Assembly: GCF_018283645.1 (NCBI RefSeq)
Contig: NZ_JAGSXH010000010.1
Span: 26,778-90,777 of the forward strand
Source of the DNA: Actinocrinis puniceicyclus
GTDB lineage: Bacteria; Actinomycetota; Actinomycetes; Streptomycetales; Catenulisporaceae
Reading direction: 5' to 3'
DNA length: 64,000 nt
Every line of letters begins with the position of its first letter. The first letter of the stretch is position 1. Shown in pieces: positions 8,632 to 17,882 of the stretch. The notes beneath the pieces are model-generated. The model did no database searches. It was not told the DNA's origin and saw only the letters and a list, made by a program, of their open reading frames with translations. The translations under genes and the position numbers were made by a program.

Positions 8632-10763
8632 ACCCGCTCCTCCTCCGCGCGCGCCGGCGCGTGCTCGCTCGCCGCTTCCTCGCGGTAGGCGGCGAGCGGG
8701 GCCATCGCCTTGAGCAGCATCTCGTCGTACTCGTCGGCCGGGTCCGAGTCCAGCACGATCGCCCCGCCGGCCCCGATCCGCAGCTCGTCGCCGGCCAGCA
8801 CCGCGGTGCGGATCACGATATTGAGATCCGCGGTGCCGTTGCAGGCGAGGAAGCCGATGGTGCCGGAGTACACGCCGCGAGCCTCGTCTTCGAGCTCGTC
8901 GATGATCTCCATGGTGCGCAGCTTCGGCGCGCCGGTCATCGAGCCGCCCGGGAAGCAGGCGCGCACCGCGCCGATCGCGCTGATCTCGTCGCGCAGCCGG
9001 CCGCGGATCGTGGAGACCATCTGATGCACCGTCGCGTAGGACTCGATCCGCATGAGCGCCGGGGTGTGCACGCTGCCCGGCACGCACACCTGGCTCAGAT
9101 CGTTGCGCAGCAGGTCGACGATCATCAGGTTCTCGGCGAGGGTCTTGACCGAGTCGCGCAGTTCCTCCCGCAGCCGCGCGTCGTCCTCCGGGGTCGCGCC
9201 GCGCGGCGCGGTGCCCTTGATCGGCTTGGCCTCGACGACCCGGTCCCTGGTGATCTTGAGGAAGCGTTCGGGCGAGGAGCAGGCCACCTCCACCGAGCCG
9301 AAGGAGAGGAAGGCGGAGTACGGCGCAGGGTTGCACGCGCGCAGATCGCGGTAGAACGCGAAGGCGTCGCGCGGGCCGGGCAGACGCAGTACATTGGTAA
9401 GGCAGACCTCGTAGCTCTCGCCGGCGAGCAGCTTGGCCTTGGCGTAGGCGATGTCGTCGAGGTAGACGCGCCGGTCACGGCCGAGCGCGGCCTCCGCCGT
9501 CGGGCGCAGCGTCGCGGGAGCGGGACGCTCGGCCCGCCGCGGGCGCCCGTCCTCGGTCGCGTGTCCGAGGTCTGATTCAAGGAGCGTCTCGCCGGCGTGC
9601 TGGATCCAGTCGAGGGCGGCGCGCTGGGTGTCCGGGTCGTCGGTGCTCAGCGCGAGCAGGTGCACGACCCGGTCGTCGTGGTCGATCACCACGACCCGGT
9701 CGGCGAAGAGCCAGACCGCGTCGGGCGCGTCGGAGCGGTACTTGCCGCCGGCGCCGAGTTCGGCCTTCAGTTCGTACCCGAAGTAGCCGACGTAACCGCC
9801 GGTGAAGTCGAACGGCACCTCGGGGGCGGCCACCGAGCGCCGGGCCAGCTCGGTGTCGAGCACGTCGAAGATCGACCCGGACAGGAAGCACTCGCCGCCC
9901 GCGGCCTCGACCCGGACGCCGCCCTCGGACATGCGGTAGGTCAGTGCCTCACCGAGCAGATCCGAGGCCTGCACCAGATAGGAGAACCGGCCGGAGCCGG
10001 GGCCCGGGGCGCTGCTGTCCAGCCAGGCGGCCCGCGCCGAGCCGCCGAAGAGCTTCTCGAAGGCGAGGTCGCCGGCCACGATCGTGCGCAGCGTCTGCAC
10101 ATGCGCGGTGTACTGCACGCCGTCCTTCGCGCCGGCGTCCGCCGCGTCGAATCCGGTGCCCACCACCCGGCGCTCGCGCGCCTCGCGCCGCTCCACCTGG
10201 TCCCGGAAGTTGGCCAGCAGCTTCGCCCCGTACTGGGTGAGCACCGACTCGGGGTGGAACTGCACGCCCCACAGCGGCAGCTCGCGGTGGCGCAGCGCCA
10301 TCAGCACGCCGTCCTCGGAACGCGCGAGCGGTTCGAGGTGGTCGGGCAGCGGCTCGGCGATGCACAGCGAGTGGTACCGCACCGCCGCGAAGCCTTGCGG
10401 GATGCCGCGGAACAGTGCGCTGCCGTCGTGCTTGATCCGGCTGACGTACCCGTGCCTGGCCCGCGGAGCCGGGCCGACCTGCGCGCCGTGCTCCGAGCCG
10501 ATGCCCTGGTGGCCGAGGCACACTCCGAGCAGCGGCACCCGGCCGGAGCTCACCAGCCGCGCGCAGGCCCCGAAGTCCGCGGCCAGCCGCGGGTCCCCGG
10601 GCCCCGGGGAGACGACCACGCAGTCCGCGTCGGCGGCCGCCTGCGGCACCCGCGGGTCGTCATTGCGCAGCACGATCGGGTCGGCGCCGTTGACCTGGGC
10701 CAGCAGGTTGAACAGGTTGTAGGTGTACGAGTCGTAGTTGTCGACGAGCAGGCAACGGATCAT
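8628..10763 (-). CDS. pabAB: Aminodeoxychorismate synthase, fused PabA-PabB
   Basis: 711 residues. The N-terminal 200 form a class I glutamine amidotransferase with the nucleophile Cys82 in LGVCLGHQGIG and the His-Glu pair in VQFHPESV. A linker leads to the chorismate-binding half, with the key motif AKPIKGTAPRG. Lys516 in PIKGT marks PabB; anthranilate synthases have PIAGT instead, so the product should be 4-amino-4-deoxychorismate. Fused enzymes like this serve candicidin- and chloramphenicol-type pathways in actinomycetes, separate from folate synthesis. The ATG at 10763 overlaps the reductase stop as ATGA. Confidence 0.95.
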   Translation of the reverse strand: MIRCLLVDNYDSYTYNLFNLLAQVNGADPIVLRNDDPRVPQAAADADCVVVSPGPGDPRLAADFGACARLVSSGRVPLLGVCLGHQGIGSEHGAQVGPAPRARHGYVSRIKHDGSALFRGIPQGFAAVRYHSLCIAEPLPDHLEPLARSEDGVLMALRHRELPLWGVQFHPESVLTQYGAKLLANFRDQVERREARERRVVGTGFDAADAGAKDGVQYTAHVQTLRTIVAGDLAFEKLFGGSARAAWLDSSAPGPGSGRFSYLVQASDLLGEALTYRMSEGGVRVEAAGGECFLSGSIFDVLDTELARRSVAAPEVPFDFTGGYVGYFGYELKAELGAGGKYRSDAPDAVWLFADRVVVIDHDDRVVHLLALSTDDPDTQRAALDWIQHAGETLLESDLGHATEDGRPRRAERPAPATLRPTAEAALGRDRRVYLDDIAYAKAKLLAGESYEVCLTNVLRLPGPRDAFAFYRDLRACNPAPYSAFLSFGSVEVACSSPERFLKITRDRVVEAKPIKGTAPRGATPEDDARLREELRDSVKTLAENLMIVDLLRNDLSQVCVPGSVHTPALMRIESYATVHQMVSTIRGRLRDEISAIGAVRACFPGGSMTGAPKLRTMEIIDELEDEARGVYSGTIGFLACNGTADLNIVIRTAVLAGDELRIGAGGAIVLDSDPADEYDEMLLKAMAPLAAYREEAASEHAPARAEEERV

Positions 10764-12151
10764 GCCGTCACCCGGCCGACGACCTTCTTCGGTTCGACCA
10801 GGAGAGCGGCCAGCGTGTGATCGGGCACGTCGGGGTGCGGACGCCACGGCGGCACCCGGCCGACGAACACCTGACGGATGGACGGCTCGGCCGCGGCCCG
10901 GCGCAGCAGCGGGGCGGTGCGCTCCGGGTCGGTGAGGAAGGTGAGCGCGAGCGAGTCGCGCAGGTGCGTGACCCCGTCCTGGTAGTTCCAGGGGGCGACG
11001 ACGACGAACGGATAGACCAGTTCGGTGCCGACCGTGGGGTGGTCGCCGTCGCGGGTCGAGAGCACGGTCGGGCGCACGGTGTGCGACGAGTCCGCGTGCG
11101 CGACCAGCGGGTCGCCGCCGTAGCGCGGGGTGCTGTGGTCGGTCAGGCCCTCGGCCAGCCCGAACAACTGCTTGCGGGTGCCGTCGGCCGCGGCCGCGGC
11201 GATGAGCGGCAGCCGGGCGGCCGGGTCCGGCACCGGCCCGGGGGGCAGCGCGGCGAGCCGCTCGGCCAGGATCTCGGCCACCTCGGCGGGGTCCTCGGTG
11301 GTGAGCACGACCGAGGTGCAGTCGCATCGGATACCGCCCTCGGCGGCGATCGACTCGGCCAGGAAGTCCAGGTCCGCTTCGTCGGGCAGGTGGTCGATCA
11401 CCAGTTTGCTGCGGCCGACCCCGTGCACGTCGACGTTCTTGTTCGCGCGCCACGGGCGCACCTTCTCCTCCGACCCGAACAGGGCCGCGCGGTCCGCGTC
11501 CCGCACCAGGCCGTGCGCCATCTCGTCCTCGCCGGGCAGCAGGGTGAGCTGGTGGCCGGGCACGCCCGCGGCCAGCAGCGCCGCGACGAGCCGGCGGGCG
11601 GTGAACGGGTCGCGCAGGCCCGGTCGCATCACGATGCTGTAGCCCAGGGAGAGCGCGCGCAGCCACTCGGCGTTGGGGCCGGGGGCCTTGCCGAGCGACG
11701 CGACGTGGGCGAAGACCCGGCCCGCGGGCAGCCACTCGGTGCGCGAACCGGCGCTCTCGGCCGGCCCGGGGAAGTCCCTGCGGTTGAGCCGTTCGATGTC
11801 GCCGAGCACGCTGCGCAGTCCCTGGCAGGCGTCCCAGGCGAAGGTGATCGGCAGGCCCGCGCTGTACGCGACGCTGGTCACGTACTGCTGCGGGCTCTGC
11901 CCTTCGAGCGTCTCGGTGGCGAACAGCTCGCCGGCGTGCGCGAGCACCTTGGCCGGCGGCGGCTCCCCGTCCGCGCTCTGGCGCACCCGGCGCAGCACGG
12001 ACTGGGCGAGCAGCCGCGGCGCGCCCTGCACGTCCGCGAGGACTTCGCCGTGCACGCCGACCAGCGGCGAGACGTCGCGGCTGGTGCGCGGTTCTCCGAG
12101 GACGACCGGCGTGATGACGCGTGAGATGTCGGTCGGACTTTCCGTGGTCAT
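10760..12151 (-). CDS. LuxC/EhpG-like acyl reductase (aldehyde dehydrogenase fold)
   Basis: 463 residues. The sequence follows the acyl-CoA reductase LuxC pattern: an NAD(P)-binding region around GRVFAHVASLGKAPGPNAEW, a VIDHLPDEADLDF segment and a cysteine-containing block GGIRCDCTSVVL that probably carries the catalytic thiol. Such enzymes reduce an activated acyl group to an aldehyde. The gene directly follows an EhpF-like adenylation gene, with stop and start sharing one base (TGATG). That pair occurs in the D-alanylgriseoluteic acid pathway, where EhpF activates and EhpG reduces an aromatic carboxylate. Here the likely substrate is PABA or a modified form, giving an aryl aldehyde. Confidence 0.75.
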   Translation of the reverse strand: MTTESPTDISRVITPVVLGEPRTSRDVSPLVGVHGEVLADVQGAPRLLAQSVLRRVRQSADGEPPPAKVLAHAGELFATETLEGQSPQQYVTSVAYSAGLPITFAWDACQGLRSVLGDIERLNRRDFPGPAESAGSRTEWLPAGRVFAHVASLGKAPGPNAEWLRALSLGYSIVMRPGLRDPFTARRLVAALLAAGVPGHQLTLLPGEDEMAHGLVRDADRAALFGSEEKVRPWRANKNVDVHGVGRSKLVIDHLPDEADLDFLAESIAAEGGIRCDCTSVVLTTEDPAEVAEILAERLAALPPGPVPDPAARLPLIAAAAADGTRKQLFGLAEGLTDHSTPRYGGDPLVAHADSSHTVRPTVLSTRDGDHPTVGTELVYPFVVVAPWNYQDGVTHLRDSLALTFLTDPERTAPLLRRAAAEPSIRQVFVGRVPPWRPHPDVPDHTLAALLVEPKKVVGRVTA

Positions 12152-13221
12152 CAGTACACCCCTTCGATCACTTCGGCGGAGGCGACCGGGCCGATGTCGG
12201 CGATGCCGTCGACCGTGTCGCCGCGTCCGGGCGCGATGCGCACGGCGGCGTCGCGCTCCAGGACGTTGGGGAGGAACATGTCGCGGAACATCAGGTGCAT
12301 CAGCACCGTGCCGCGTTCGCCGTAGGGGACCGGTTCGCGGCTCTCCTCGTCGACGATCTCGACGATCGACGCGGGGTGGTACGGGCGGTACACGCAGGGG
12401 TGGACGTCGTCCTCCTGCTTCGGCCGCTGCACCGCGATACCCATCAGAGTATTGCCATAGAGCCCGGCGAGCCGGGTGTTGGGGAACAGCTCCTCCTCGA
12501 TCAGCCGCAGCGTCTCAGGGCTCGCCGACGTACCGGCCCACAACAGGCCGCCGAGACGCTCGGACAGCTGCGCGTAGAGCGATTCGCGCTCGCACACCGC
12601 CTCCAGCACCGTCGGGGTGATGAACAGTACCCTGATGTCCTGGGAGGCGACCACGAGCTCGATCTGGTCCACCAGGTGCTGGACGTAGTCGCGGGCCACG
12701 TCGCCGCGGCCGGCCGCTATCAGCTTCTTGACCCAGCGCGGGTCCATGTCCACGGTGAAGAACAGGCCGCCGCGGCGGTGCGCGATGCGGCGCATGGTCC
12801 GGCCGACCACGTGCGGGCCGCTGGGGCCCACGTGCAGCCAGTTGCCGCGGTCCGGGAAGCCGTGCGCGCCGAGCACGTCCGCGACCCAGTCGGCGTTCTG
12901 CGCCCGGGAGACCGACTCCACGATGCGCTTGGGCGCGCCGGTGGTGCCGCCGGAGTCGAACACGTCGAAGGGCTCGCCCGCGGCCCCGGCCGGGATCAGG
13001 TCCTCGACCGGGACGTGCCGCAGGTCGTCGCTCAGGTCGGGGAAGCGACGCAGATCGGCCACCGTGGTGATCTCGGCGCGCGGGTCGAAGTCGAGCTTGG
13101 CGGCCCGCTCCAGCCAGAACCGCGATCCGGTCCGCGGATCGAAGTGCCAGTCGATCATCCGGCGCAGGTGCTCGTCGGGGTCCGTCGCGGTGCGGGCGAT
13201 GATCTCGTCGTATTCGGTCAC
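12151..13221 (-). CDS. EhpF-like/LuxE-like adenylate-forming protein
   Basis: 356 residues. The phosphate-binding motif DSGGTTGAPKRIVES and the later LAGLYGNTLMGIA segment place it among EhpF, LuxE and phenylacetate-CoA-ligase-like adenylating proteins. It stops soon after the A8-like region, so the mobile C-terminal domain with the second catalytic lysine is absent, as reported for EhpF. It probably forms an acyl-AMP that is passed to the reductase encoded next. The GTG start at 13221 is preceded by GGAGGAG. Two full-length ligases further along the operon do have the C-terminal domain, suggesting division of labour. Confidence 0.75.
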   Translation of the reverse strand: MTEYDEIIARTATDPDEHLRRMIDWHFDPRTGSRFWLERAAKLDFDPRAEITTVADLRRFPDLSDDLRHVPVEDLIPAGAAGEPFDVFDSGGTTGAPKRIVESVSRAQNADWVADVLGAHGFPDRGNWLHVGPSGPHVVGRTMRRIAHRRGGLFFTVDMDPRWVKKLIAAGRGDVARDYVQHLVDQIELVVASQDIRVLFITPTVLEAVCERESLYAQLSERLGGLLWAGTSASPETLRLIEEELFPNTRLAGLYGNTLMGIAVQRPKQEDDVHPCVYRPYHPASIVEIVDEESREPVPYGERGTVLMHLMFRDMFLPNVLERDAAVRIAPGRGDTVDGIADIGPVASAEVIEGVY

Positions 13222-13266
13222 GCTCGTCGCTCCTCCAGCTCTAGCAGGTTCTCGTACGGGCCCGGC

Positions 13267-13755
13267 TCAGTTCAGCCGCGGGCGCGGCGCGCCCGGCAGC
13301 ATGTGCGAGGCGATGGCGATCCGGTTCCAGGCGTTGGTCACCGTGGCGATCATGATCAGGTGGTTGACTCCGTCGGCGCCGAAGGCGTCCCGGGCCGCAC
13401 CGTAGACGGCGTCGCCGACCACGCCGTCCCGCAGCCGGGTGACCGCCTCGGCCAGGTCCAGCGCGGCACGCTCGGCCGGGTCGAAGGACGGCGTGCCGCG
13501 CCAGCCGTCCAGAGCGAACAGCCGCCGTGCCTCGGCCCCGGCCTCAAGCGCCTCGCGGGTGTGCAGGTCGATGCAGAACGGGCAACCGTTCATCTGCGAG
13601 ACACGCACCTTGATCAGGAAGACGATCTCCTCGTCGATCCCTGCTTTGAGCGCGCCCTCGGTGGCCGTGTCCGAGAAGCTCTTCATCGCCGCATAGGTCC
13701 GCTGCGCGCTGAGCACCATCGCCTTGCGCCGTGAGGTCTCGTCCGCCTGGGTCAT
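13267..13755 (-). CDS. AhpD-like carboxymuconolactone decarboxylase family protein
   Basis: 162 residues, all-helical, with the redox motif CPFC followed by IDLHTREALEAG, which is the CxxC...H pattern of AhpD-type alkylhydroperoxidases. Members reduce peroxides or act as small redox partners. It is the first gene of the PABA operon, 45 bp before the EhpF-like gene. It may protect flavin and P450 enzymes from peroxide or have a pathway-specific redox role. The ATG at 13755 was chosen because the family begins just there; the site upstream is weak. Confidence 0.85.
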   Translation of the reverse strand: MTQADETSRRKAMVLSAQRTYAAMKSFSDTATEGALKAGIDEEIVFLIKVRVSQMNGCPFCIDLHTREALEAGAEARRLFALDGWRGTPSFDPAERAALDLAEAVTRLRDGVVGDAVYGAARDAFGADGVNHLIMIATVTNAWNRIAIASHMLPGAPRPRLN

Positions 13756-14066
13756 GCACTGTCCCTCGGGAAGCGCGCGGCACCGGACCGCGCGGTGGAT
13801 GGAAGCCGGCTGGTAATGGGCACGTGTCCGAAACCGAACGCTGATTCACCCGTTTTCCGGGACAATGTATGCAGGGCTCAGAACGTCAGTCCACTACCCG
13901 AGTGAGTAGTCGACCTTGTCCCGCCCCGTCGGTATCGTCCCGAACGTCGAAACCATCCCGTCAGATCCACCGGCGCGCTGCGCCCGCGTCGCCGTGCGGA
14001 CGGCGGCGCGGCTTACCGCTGCGCGCCGTCCACCTGGCAAGGCGTTCGGTCGAGGGAGGACGAGGG
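13756..14066. other. Divergent promoter region of the PABA cluster
   Basis: 311 bp between the leftward AhpD operon and the rightward monooxygenase operon. It holds the conserved promoter at 13891-13938 and an imperfect inverted pair around 13824-13863 (TGTCCGAAAC versus GTTTTCCGGGACA). No distinct minus-strand promoter could be picked by eye. No protein-coding gene is supported. Confidence 0.6.
13891..13938 (+). promoter_or_regulatory. Cluster-specific promoter, copy 1
   Basis: -35 TCGACC at 13910-13915, 17-bp spacer, -10 TATCGT at 13933-13938. The block just upstream, including AGTAGTCGACC, is shared with the promoter at 19572-19620 in the same phase and spacing. The non-consensus -35 overlapped by a conserved box suggests an activator-dependent promoter, with the SARP as the obvious candidate. 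Confidence 0.6.
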
Positions 14067-15284
14067 TTGACCGCCACCACCGCCCAACTGCTCGTGATCG
14101 GAGCGGGCCCATGCGGCCTGTCCGCCGCGCTCGCAGCCCGCGCGCTCGGTATCAATGTCCTATTACTGGAGGCGGAGCCCGAGGACCGCGAACGTCCGGG
14201 CAGCCGTGCTCTGTACGTGCACCGGGAGAACCTCGAGCGGCTCGAACGGATCAGCCCGGGACTGGGCGTCGCGATCGGCTCCTTCGGCATCAGGTGGCGC
14301 GCCGCGAGCACCTTTTACGGGGGTCGCGAGGTCTACCGGCAGGAGTACCCGGACTTCACCGGCGACGGCCTGCCGGTCTACGCCAGCCTGCGGCAGATCG
14401 ACACCGAGCGCTTCCTGCTCGACGCCTGCAAGAGCGCCGACGTCGGCTTCGTCTGGTCCGCCGCCGTCAGCCGGGTGAACTCCACGGCCGACGGGGTCAC
14501 GGTGGAATGCGCCGACGGCCGCAGTTTCAGCGCGCACTACGTGATCGGCGCGGACGGCGCCCAGTCGGGGGTGCGCCGCGCCCTCGGCATCGCGATGGAC
14601 GGCCCGCGCTCGACCGACTACCGGGTCGCGGTGGACCTGGCCGACGACGACTCCGGGGCCGCCCCGCCCGAGCGGATCATGCATTATCGGCACCCCGCGA
14701 TGAGCGGCCAGAATCTGCTGATCGTCCCGTTCACCGGCGGCATCCAGGTGGACGTGCAGTGCGCGAGCCCGCCGATGAGCGAGCGGCTCGCCGACCCGTC
14801 CGCCGTGCGCGAGTGGCTGCCCAAGGTCGTCGACCCGGGATACCTCGACCGTATCCTGTGGATCAGCCGCTACCCCTGCCTGCAACGCGTCGCCGAGTCG
14901 TTCATCGACGAGCATCGCAGGGTCCTGCTCGCCGGTGAGGCCGCGCATCTGTTCGTCCCGCTCGGCGCGCGCGGTATGAACAGCGGCATCGCCGACGCCT
15001 ACGCCGCGGCGGCCGCGGTGGGTCTCGCCCTGAGCGCGGCGAACCCCCGGCGGCGCGCCGCCGCCATCGAGGAGTACCAGTCGCTGCGCAGACAGGCCGC
15101 CGAGCGCAACCGCTCCTCGGTCGACAGCGCCCTGCGTCACCTGCGTGCGGCCAGCGGCGTACAGCGCGCCCAGCAGGCCGCCGCCGCCCGCCTCGCCCGC
15201 CTCGCGCCGAGTCTCGGCGCGTGGCTGGACACCGCGCCCTACGGTCCGCGCGGCCCGGTCACCGCCGAACTCGGGCGGTACTGA
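14067..15284 (+). CDS. FAD-dependent aromatic monooxygenase (class A)
   Basis: 405 residues with the p-hydroxybenzoate hydroxylase fold. The dinucleotide motif GAGPCG is at residues 12-17, the DG motif is in YVIGADGAQSGVRRALG, and the FAD ribityl motif appears as RVLLAGEAAHLF, with Glu in place of the usual Asp of GDAAH. Family members hydroxylate or oxidatively decarboxylate aromatic rings using NAD(P)H and oxygen. A TTG start at 14067 is chosen because GGGAGGAC lies just upstream and the domain begins immediately; no ATG or GTG fits. It leads a three-gene flavoenzyme operon and probably acts on a PABA-derived ring. Confidence 0.85.
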   Translation: MTATTAQLLVIGAGPCGLSAALAARALGINVLLLEAEPEDRERPGSRALYVHRENLERLERISPGLGVAIGSFGIRWRAASTFYGGREVYRQEYPDFTGDGLPVYASLRQIDTERFLLDACKSADVGFVWSAAVSRVNSTADGVTVECADGRSFSAHYVIGADGAQSGVRRALGIAMDGPRSTDYRVAVDLADDDSGAAPPERIMHYRHPAMSGQNLLIVPFTGGIQVDVQCASPPMSERLADPSAVREWLPKVVDPGYLDRILWISRYPCLQRVAESFIDEHRRVLLAGEAAHLFVPLGARGMNSGIADAYAAAAAVGLALSAANPRRRAAAIEEYQSLRRQAAERNRSSVDSALRHLRAASGVQRAQQAAAARLARLAPSLGAWLDTAPYGPRGPVTAELGRY

Positions 15285-15349
15285 ACGGGCCCGCGCGACG
15301 GCCACGGGCAAGAACCAGCCGGCACCGACAGTGGAAGGAATCCATCACA

Positions 15350-17122
15350 GTGACCGCGAGTCCCGAGACCGCGAACGACATGACCTGGTCCGAGAAGCTG
15401 GCGTCGATCGCCGCCACGCTGCCGGCGGCTCAAGCGGAGAAGCTGGGCAGTCTCGACATGCCCGCCGAGCGCCCGGGCCGCGGCGGGGGCTGGCGCTCGC
15501 CGATAGCGGACCACGAGCTGGCGCACCTTCCCGCCGACCGCACCCCGCCGCGCGAGGACGACCCGAAGGCGGTGCGGCGCGTCGGCGTGATCGGCGGCGG
15601 TACCGCGGGCTACCTCACCGCCCTCGCGCTGCGCGCCAAGATGCCGTGGCTTGAGGTCACGCTGGTGGAGTCGAGCAAGATCCCGGTGATCGGGGTGGGC
15701 GAGGCCACCACTCCCCCGCTGATGGCCTTCCTGCACCACTACATCGGCATCGACCCGCACGACTTCCTGGAGCGGGTCCAGCCCACCTGGAAGCTGGGCA
15801 TCCTGTTCGACTGGGGCCCCTTCAAGGACGGCATCATGGGGCCGTTCGACTGGGGCTCGAACTCCATCGGCGTGCTCGGCTCGATGGCCACGCGCAACGA
15901 CCCGAACGCCTACACCCTGCAGAGCCTGTTCATGATGGCTAACAAGGTGCCGGTGTTCCAGGTCGACGACAAGATCGTGTCGATGATGAGCGACATCCCG
16001 TTCGCCTACCACCTGGAGAACATGCGGCTGGTCAACTACCTGTCACAGTTCGTCACGGAGCGCGGGATCAAGCACATCGACGCCGAGATCGAGGACGTCA
16101 CGCTCTCCGGCGAGGACTGGGTCGAGTCGCTGCGCCTGAAGGGCGGCGGCGAGCTGAACTTCGATCTCTACATCGACTGCACCGGCTTCCGCTCGGTGCT
16201 GCTCGGCAAGGCGTTGCAGACCCCTTACATCAGCTTCGCCGACAGCCTGTACACGGACACCGCGATCACCGCGTACGTGGACCAGAGCGAGGCGATCGAG
16301 CCGTACACCCGCGCCACCACGATGGACGCGGGCTGGTGCTGGAAGATCCCGGTGCCGGACGAGGACCACATCGGCTACGTGCACTCCGCCGCGCACATCG
16401 ACCCGGACAGCGCGATGGACGAGATCAAGCGGCTCTACCCGAGCGCGCGCGAGTTCAAGACGGTGCGTTTCCGCACCGGCCGGCACGAGAAGATCTGGCG
16501 CGGCAACGTGATCGCGATGGGCAATTCCTACGCGTTCGTCGAGCCGCTGGAGTCCAGCAGCCTGCTGATGCTGGCGTTCAGCATCATGTCGCTGATCCCG
16601 CTGCTGCCCAACAGCTGGGCGGAGCCGACGGCGCGCGAGGTGTTCAACAAGCTGACCGCCGAGCGCTGGGACGGCATGCGCTGGTTCCTGGCGATCCACT
16701 ACAAGTACAACCAGCGGCGCGACACCGAGTTCTGGCGCCAGGTGCGCGACAACGCCGACGTCTCCGGCATCCAGCCGCTGCTCGACGTGTACGCCGGCGG
16801 CGCGCCGCTGCACCTGCGCGACCCGCTCACCCGGCGCTTCGTGCGCGCCACCGCCCCGACCTTCTACGAGCTCGACGGCGTGGACTGCATGCTGCTCGGC
16901 CAGGGCTACCCCGCCAAGCTGGTCACCACGAACGAGCCGCTGGAGGCCTGGCAGCGGCGCAAGGACGCGGCTGACGCGCTCGTGGCGCGCTCCATGACGC
17001 AGCGCCAGGCGCTCGAAGCGTTCCACAAGCACCCGGAGCTGACCGAGAGCCTGGTGTACGGACGCCACAGCTGGGTCACCGGATACGGGGAACAGCGATG
17101 GCTCCAGCAGAGCCGGGCGTGA
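15350..17122 (+). CDS. Tryptophan-halogenase-like flavin enzyme, atypical
   Basis: 590 residues, longer than the usual 500-540. The FAD site GVIGGGTAGYLTAL and the WxWxIP signature, present as WCWKIP (residues 329-334), identify the flavin-dependent halogenase family, and a flavin reductase gene overlaps its end. However, no lysine lies between GEATTPP (from Gly117) and the conserved WKLG block, where halogenases keep the lysine needed for HOCl transfer. The FxxPxxSxxG motif reads FVEPLESSS, so its final Gly is Ser. It may therefore oxygenate rather than halogenate, or use another residue. GTG at 15350 follows GGAAGGA. The first 75 residues are a non-conserved extension. Confidence 0.8.
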   Translation: MTASPETANDMTWSEKLASIAATLPAAQAEKLGSLDMPAERPGRGGGWRSPIADHELAHLPADRTPPREDDPKAVRRVGVIGGGTAGYLTALALRAKMPWLEVTLVESSKIPVIGVGEATTPPLMAFLHHYIGIDPHDFLERVQPTWKLGILFDWGPFKDGIMGPFDWGSNSIGVLGSMATRNDPNAYTLQSLFMMANKVPVFQVDDKIVSMMSDIPFAYHLENMRLVNYLSQFVTERGIKHIDAEIEDVTLSGEDWVESLRLKGGGELNFDLYIDCTGFRSVLLGKALQTPYISFADSLYTDTAITAYVDQSEAIEPYTRATTMDAGWCWKIPVPDEDHIGYVHSAAHIDPDSAMDEIKRLYPSAREFKTVRFRTGRHEKIWRGNVIAMGNSYAFVEPLESSSLLMLAFSIMSLIPLLPNSWAEPTAREVFNKLTAERWDGMRWFLAIHYKYNQRRDTEFWRQVRDNADVSGIQPLLDVYAGGAPLHLRDPLTRRFVRATAPTFYELDGVDCMLLGQGYPAKLVTTNEPLEAWQRRKDAADALVARSMTQRQALEAFHKHPELTESLVYGRHSWVTGYGEQRWLQQSRA

Positions 17123-17703
17123 CCTCGCGCCGGCAGTCCCCGCTCGCCGTCGGCCGCCCGCCGGCGGCCGACGGCGAGCACGCGCCCAGTCCGCAGGACG
17201 AGTACCGGGAGCTGATGAGCTGCTTCCCGACCGGGGTCGCGGTGGTGACCAGCCTCGGCGCGGACGGGGTTCCCCGGGGCCTTACCTGCTCGGCGCTGGC
17301 GAGCGTGACGCTGAGTCCGCCGACGCTCCTGGTCTGCCTGCATCTGGACAGCGGCACGTTCCGGGCGGTGCGTTCCAACGGCATGTTCGCGGTCAATCTG
17401 CTGCATTCCGACGGGCAGGAGGCCGCGCACCTGTTCTCCACCCCGGGCGGGGACCGCTTCTCGAAGATCCGCTGGCGTACCTCCGCCAGCGGCGTGCCGC
17501 TGCTGGTGGACGGCGCGTTCGCGCACGCCGAGTGCCGGGTGACCGGCACGATCAGCGTCGGCGACCACGCCGTCGTGATCGGCGAGGCCATCGCCGTCAC
17601 GCGCACCTCCGCCGTGCCGCTGCTCTACGGCCTGCGCCACTTCTCGGTGTGGCCTGGGCACGAGCGCAACGGCGACGGCGCGGCCGATCCGCAACCGTCC
17701 TGA
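17098..17703 (+). CDS. NAD(P)H:flavin reductase domain protein
   Basis: 201 residues. After a disordered first 35 residues comes the split-barrel flavin reductase fold: MSCFPTGVAVVTSLGADG, GLTCSALASVTLSPPTLLVC and NGMFAVNLL are the classic HpaC/RebF-type blocks. It should supply reduced FAD to the halogenase-like enzyme. Its ATG at 17098 lies 25 bases inside the end of that gene, with GGGGAA upstream, so the two are translationally coupled. Members of this family are the standard partners of two-component flavin halogenases and monooxygenases. Confidence 0.92.
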   Translation: MAPAEPGVTSRRQSPLAVGRPPAADGEHAPSPQDEYRELMSCFPTGVAVVTSLGADGVPRGLTCSALASVTLSPPTLLVCLHLDSGTFRAVRSNGMFAVNLLHSDGQEAAHLFSTPGGDRFSKIRWRTSASGVPLLVDGAFAHAECRVTGTISVGDHAVVIGEAIAVTRTSAVPLLYGLRHFSVWPGHERNGDGAADPQPS

Positions 17704-17882
17704 CCGCGCACGGCCGCGACGCGAAACGCGTCGCGCAGTTCGTATTTCCCCGGGGGCGTCCGCGCGCGGAACGCCCCCGGCGGCGTTCCCCGGCGGCGTT
17801 CAGCCGTGCCGCGCGGGGGCGCCGCACGGCCGCGCGGACCCTGCCGCGCCGCGCGATCCGCACGCCCGCGCGGCGCAGGACA

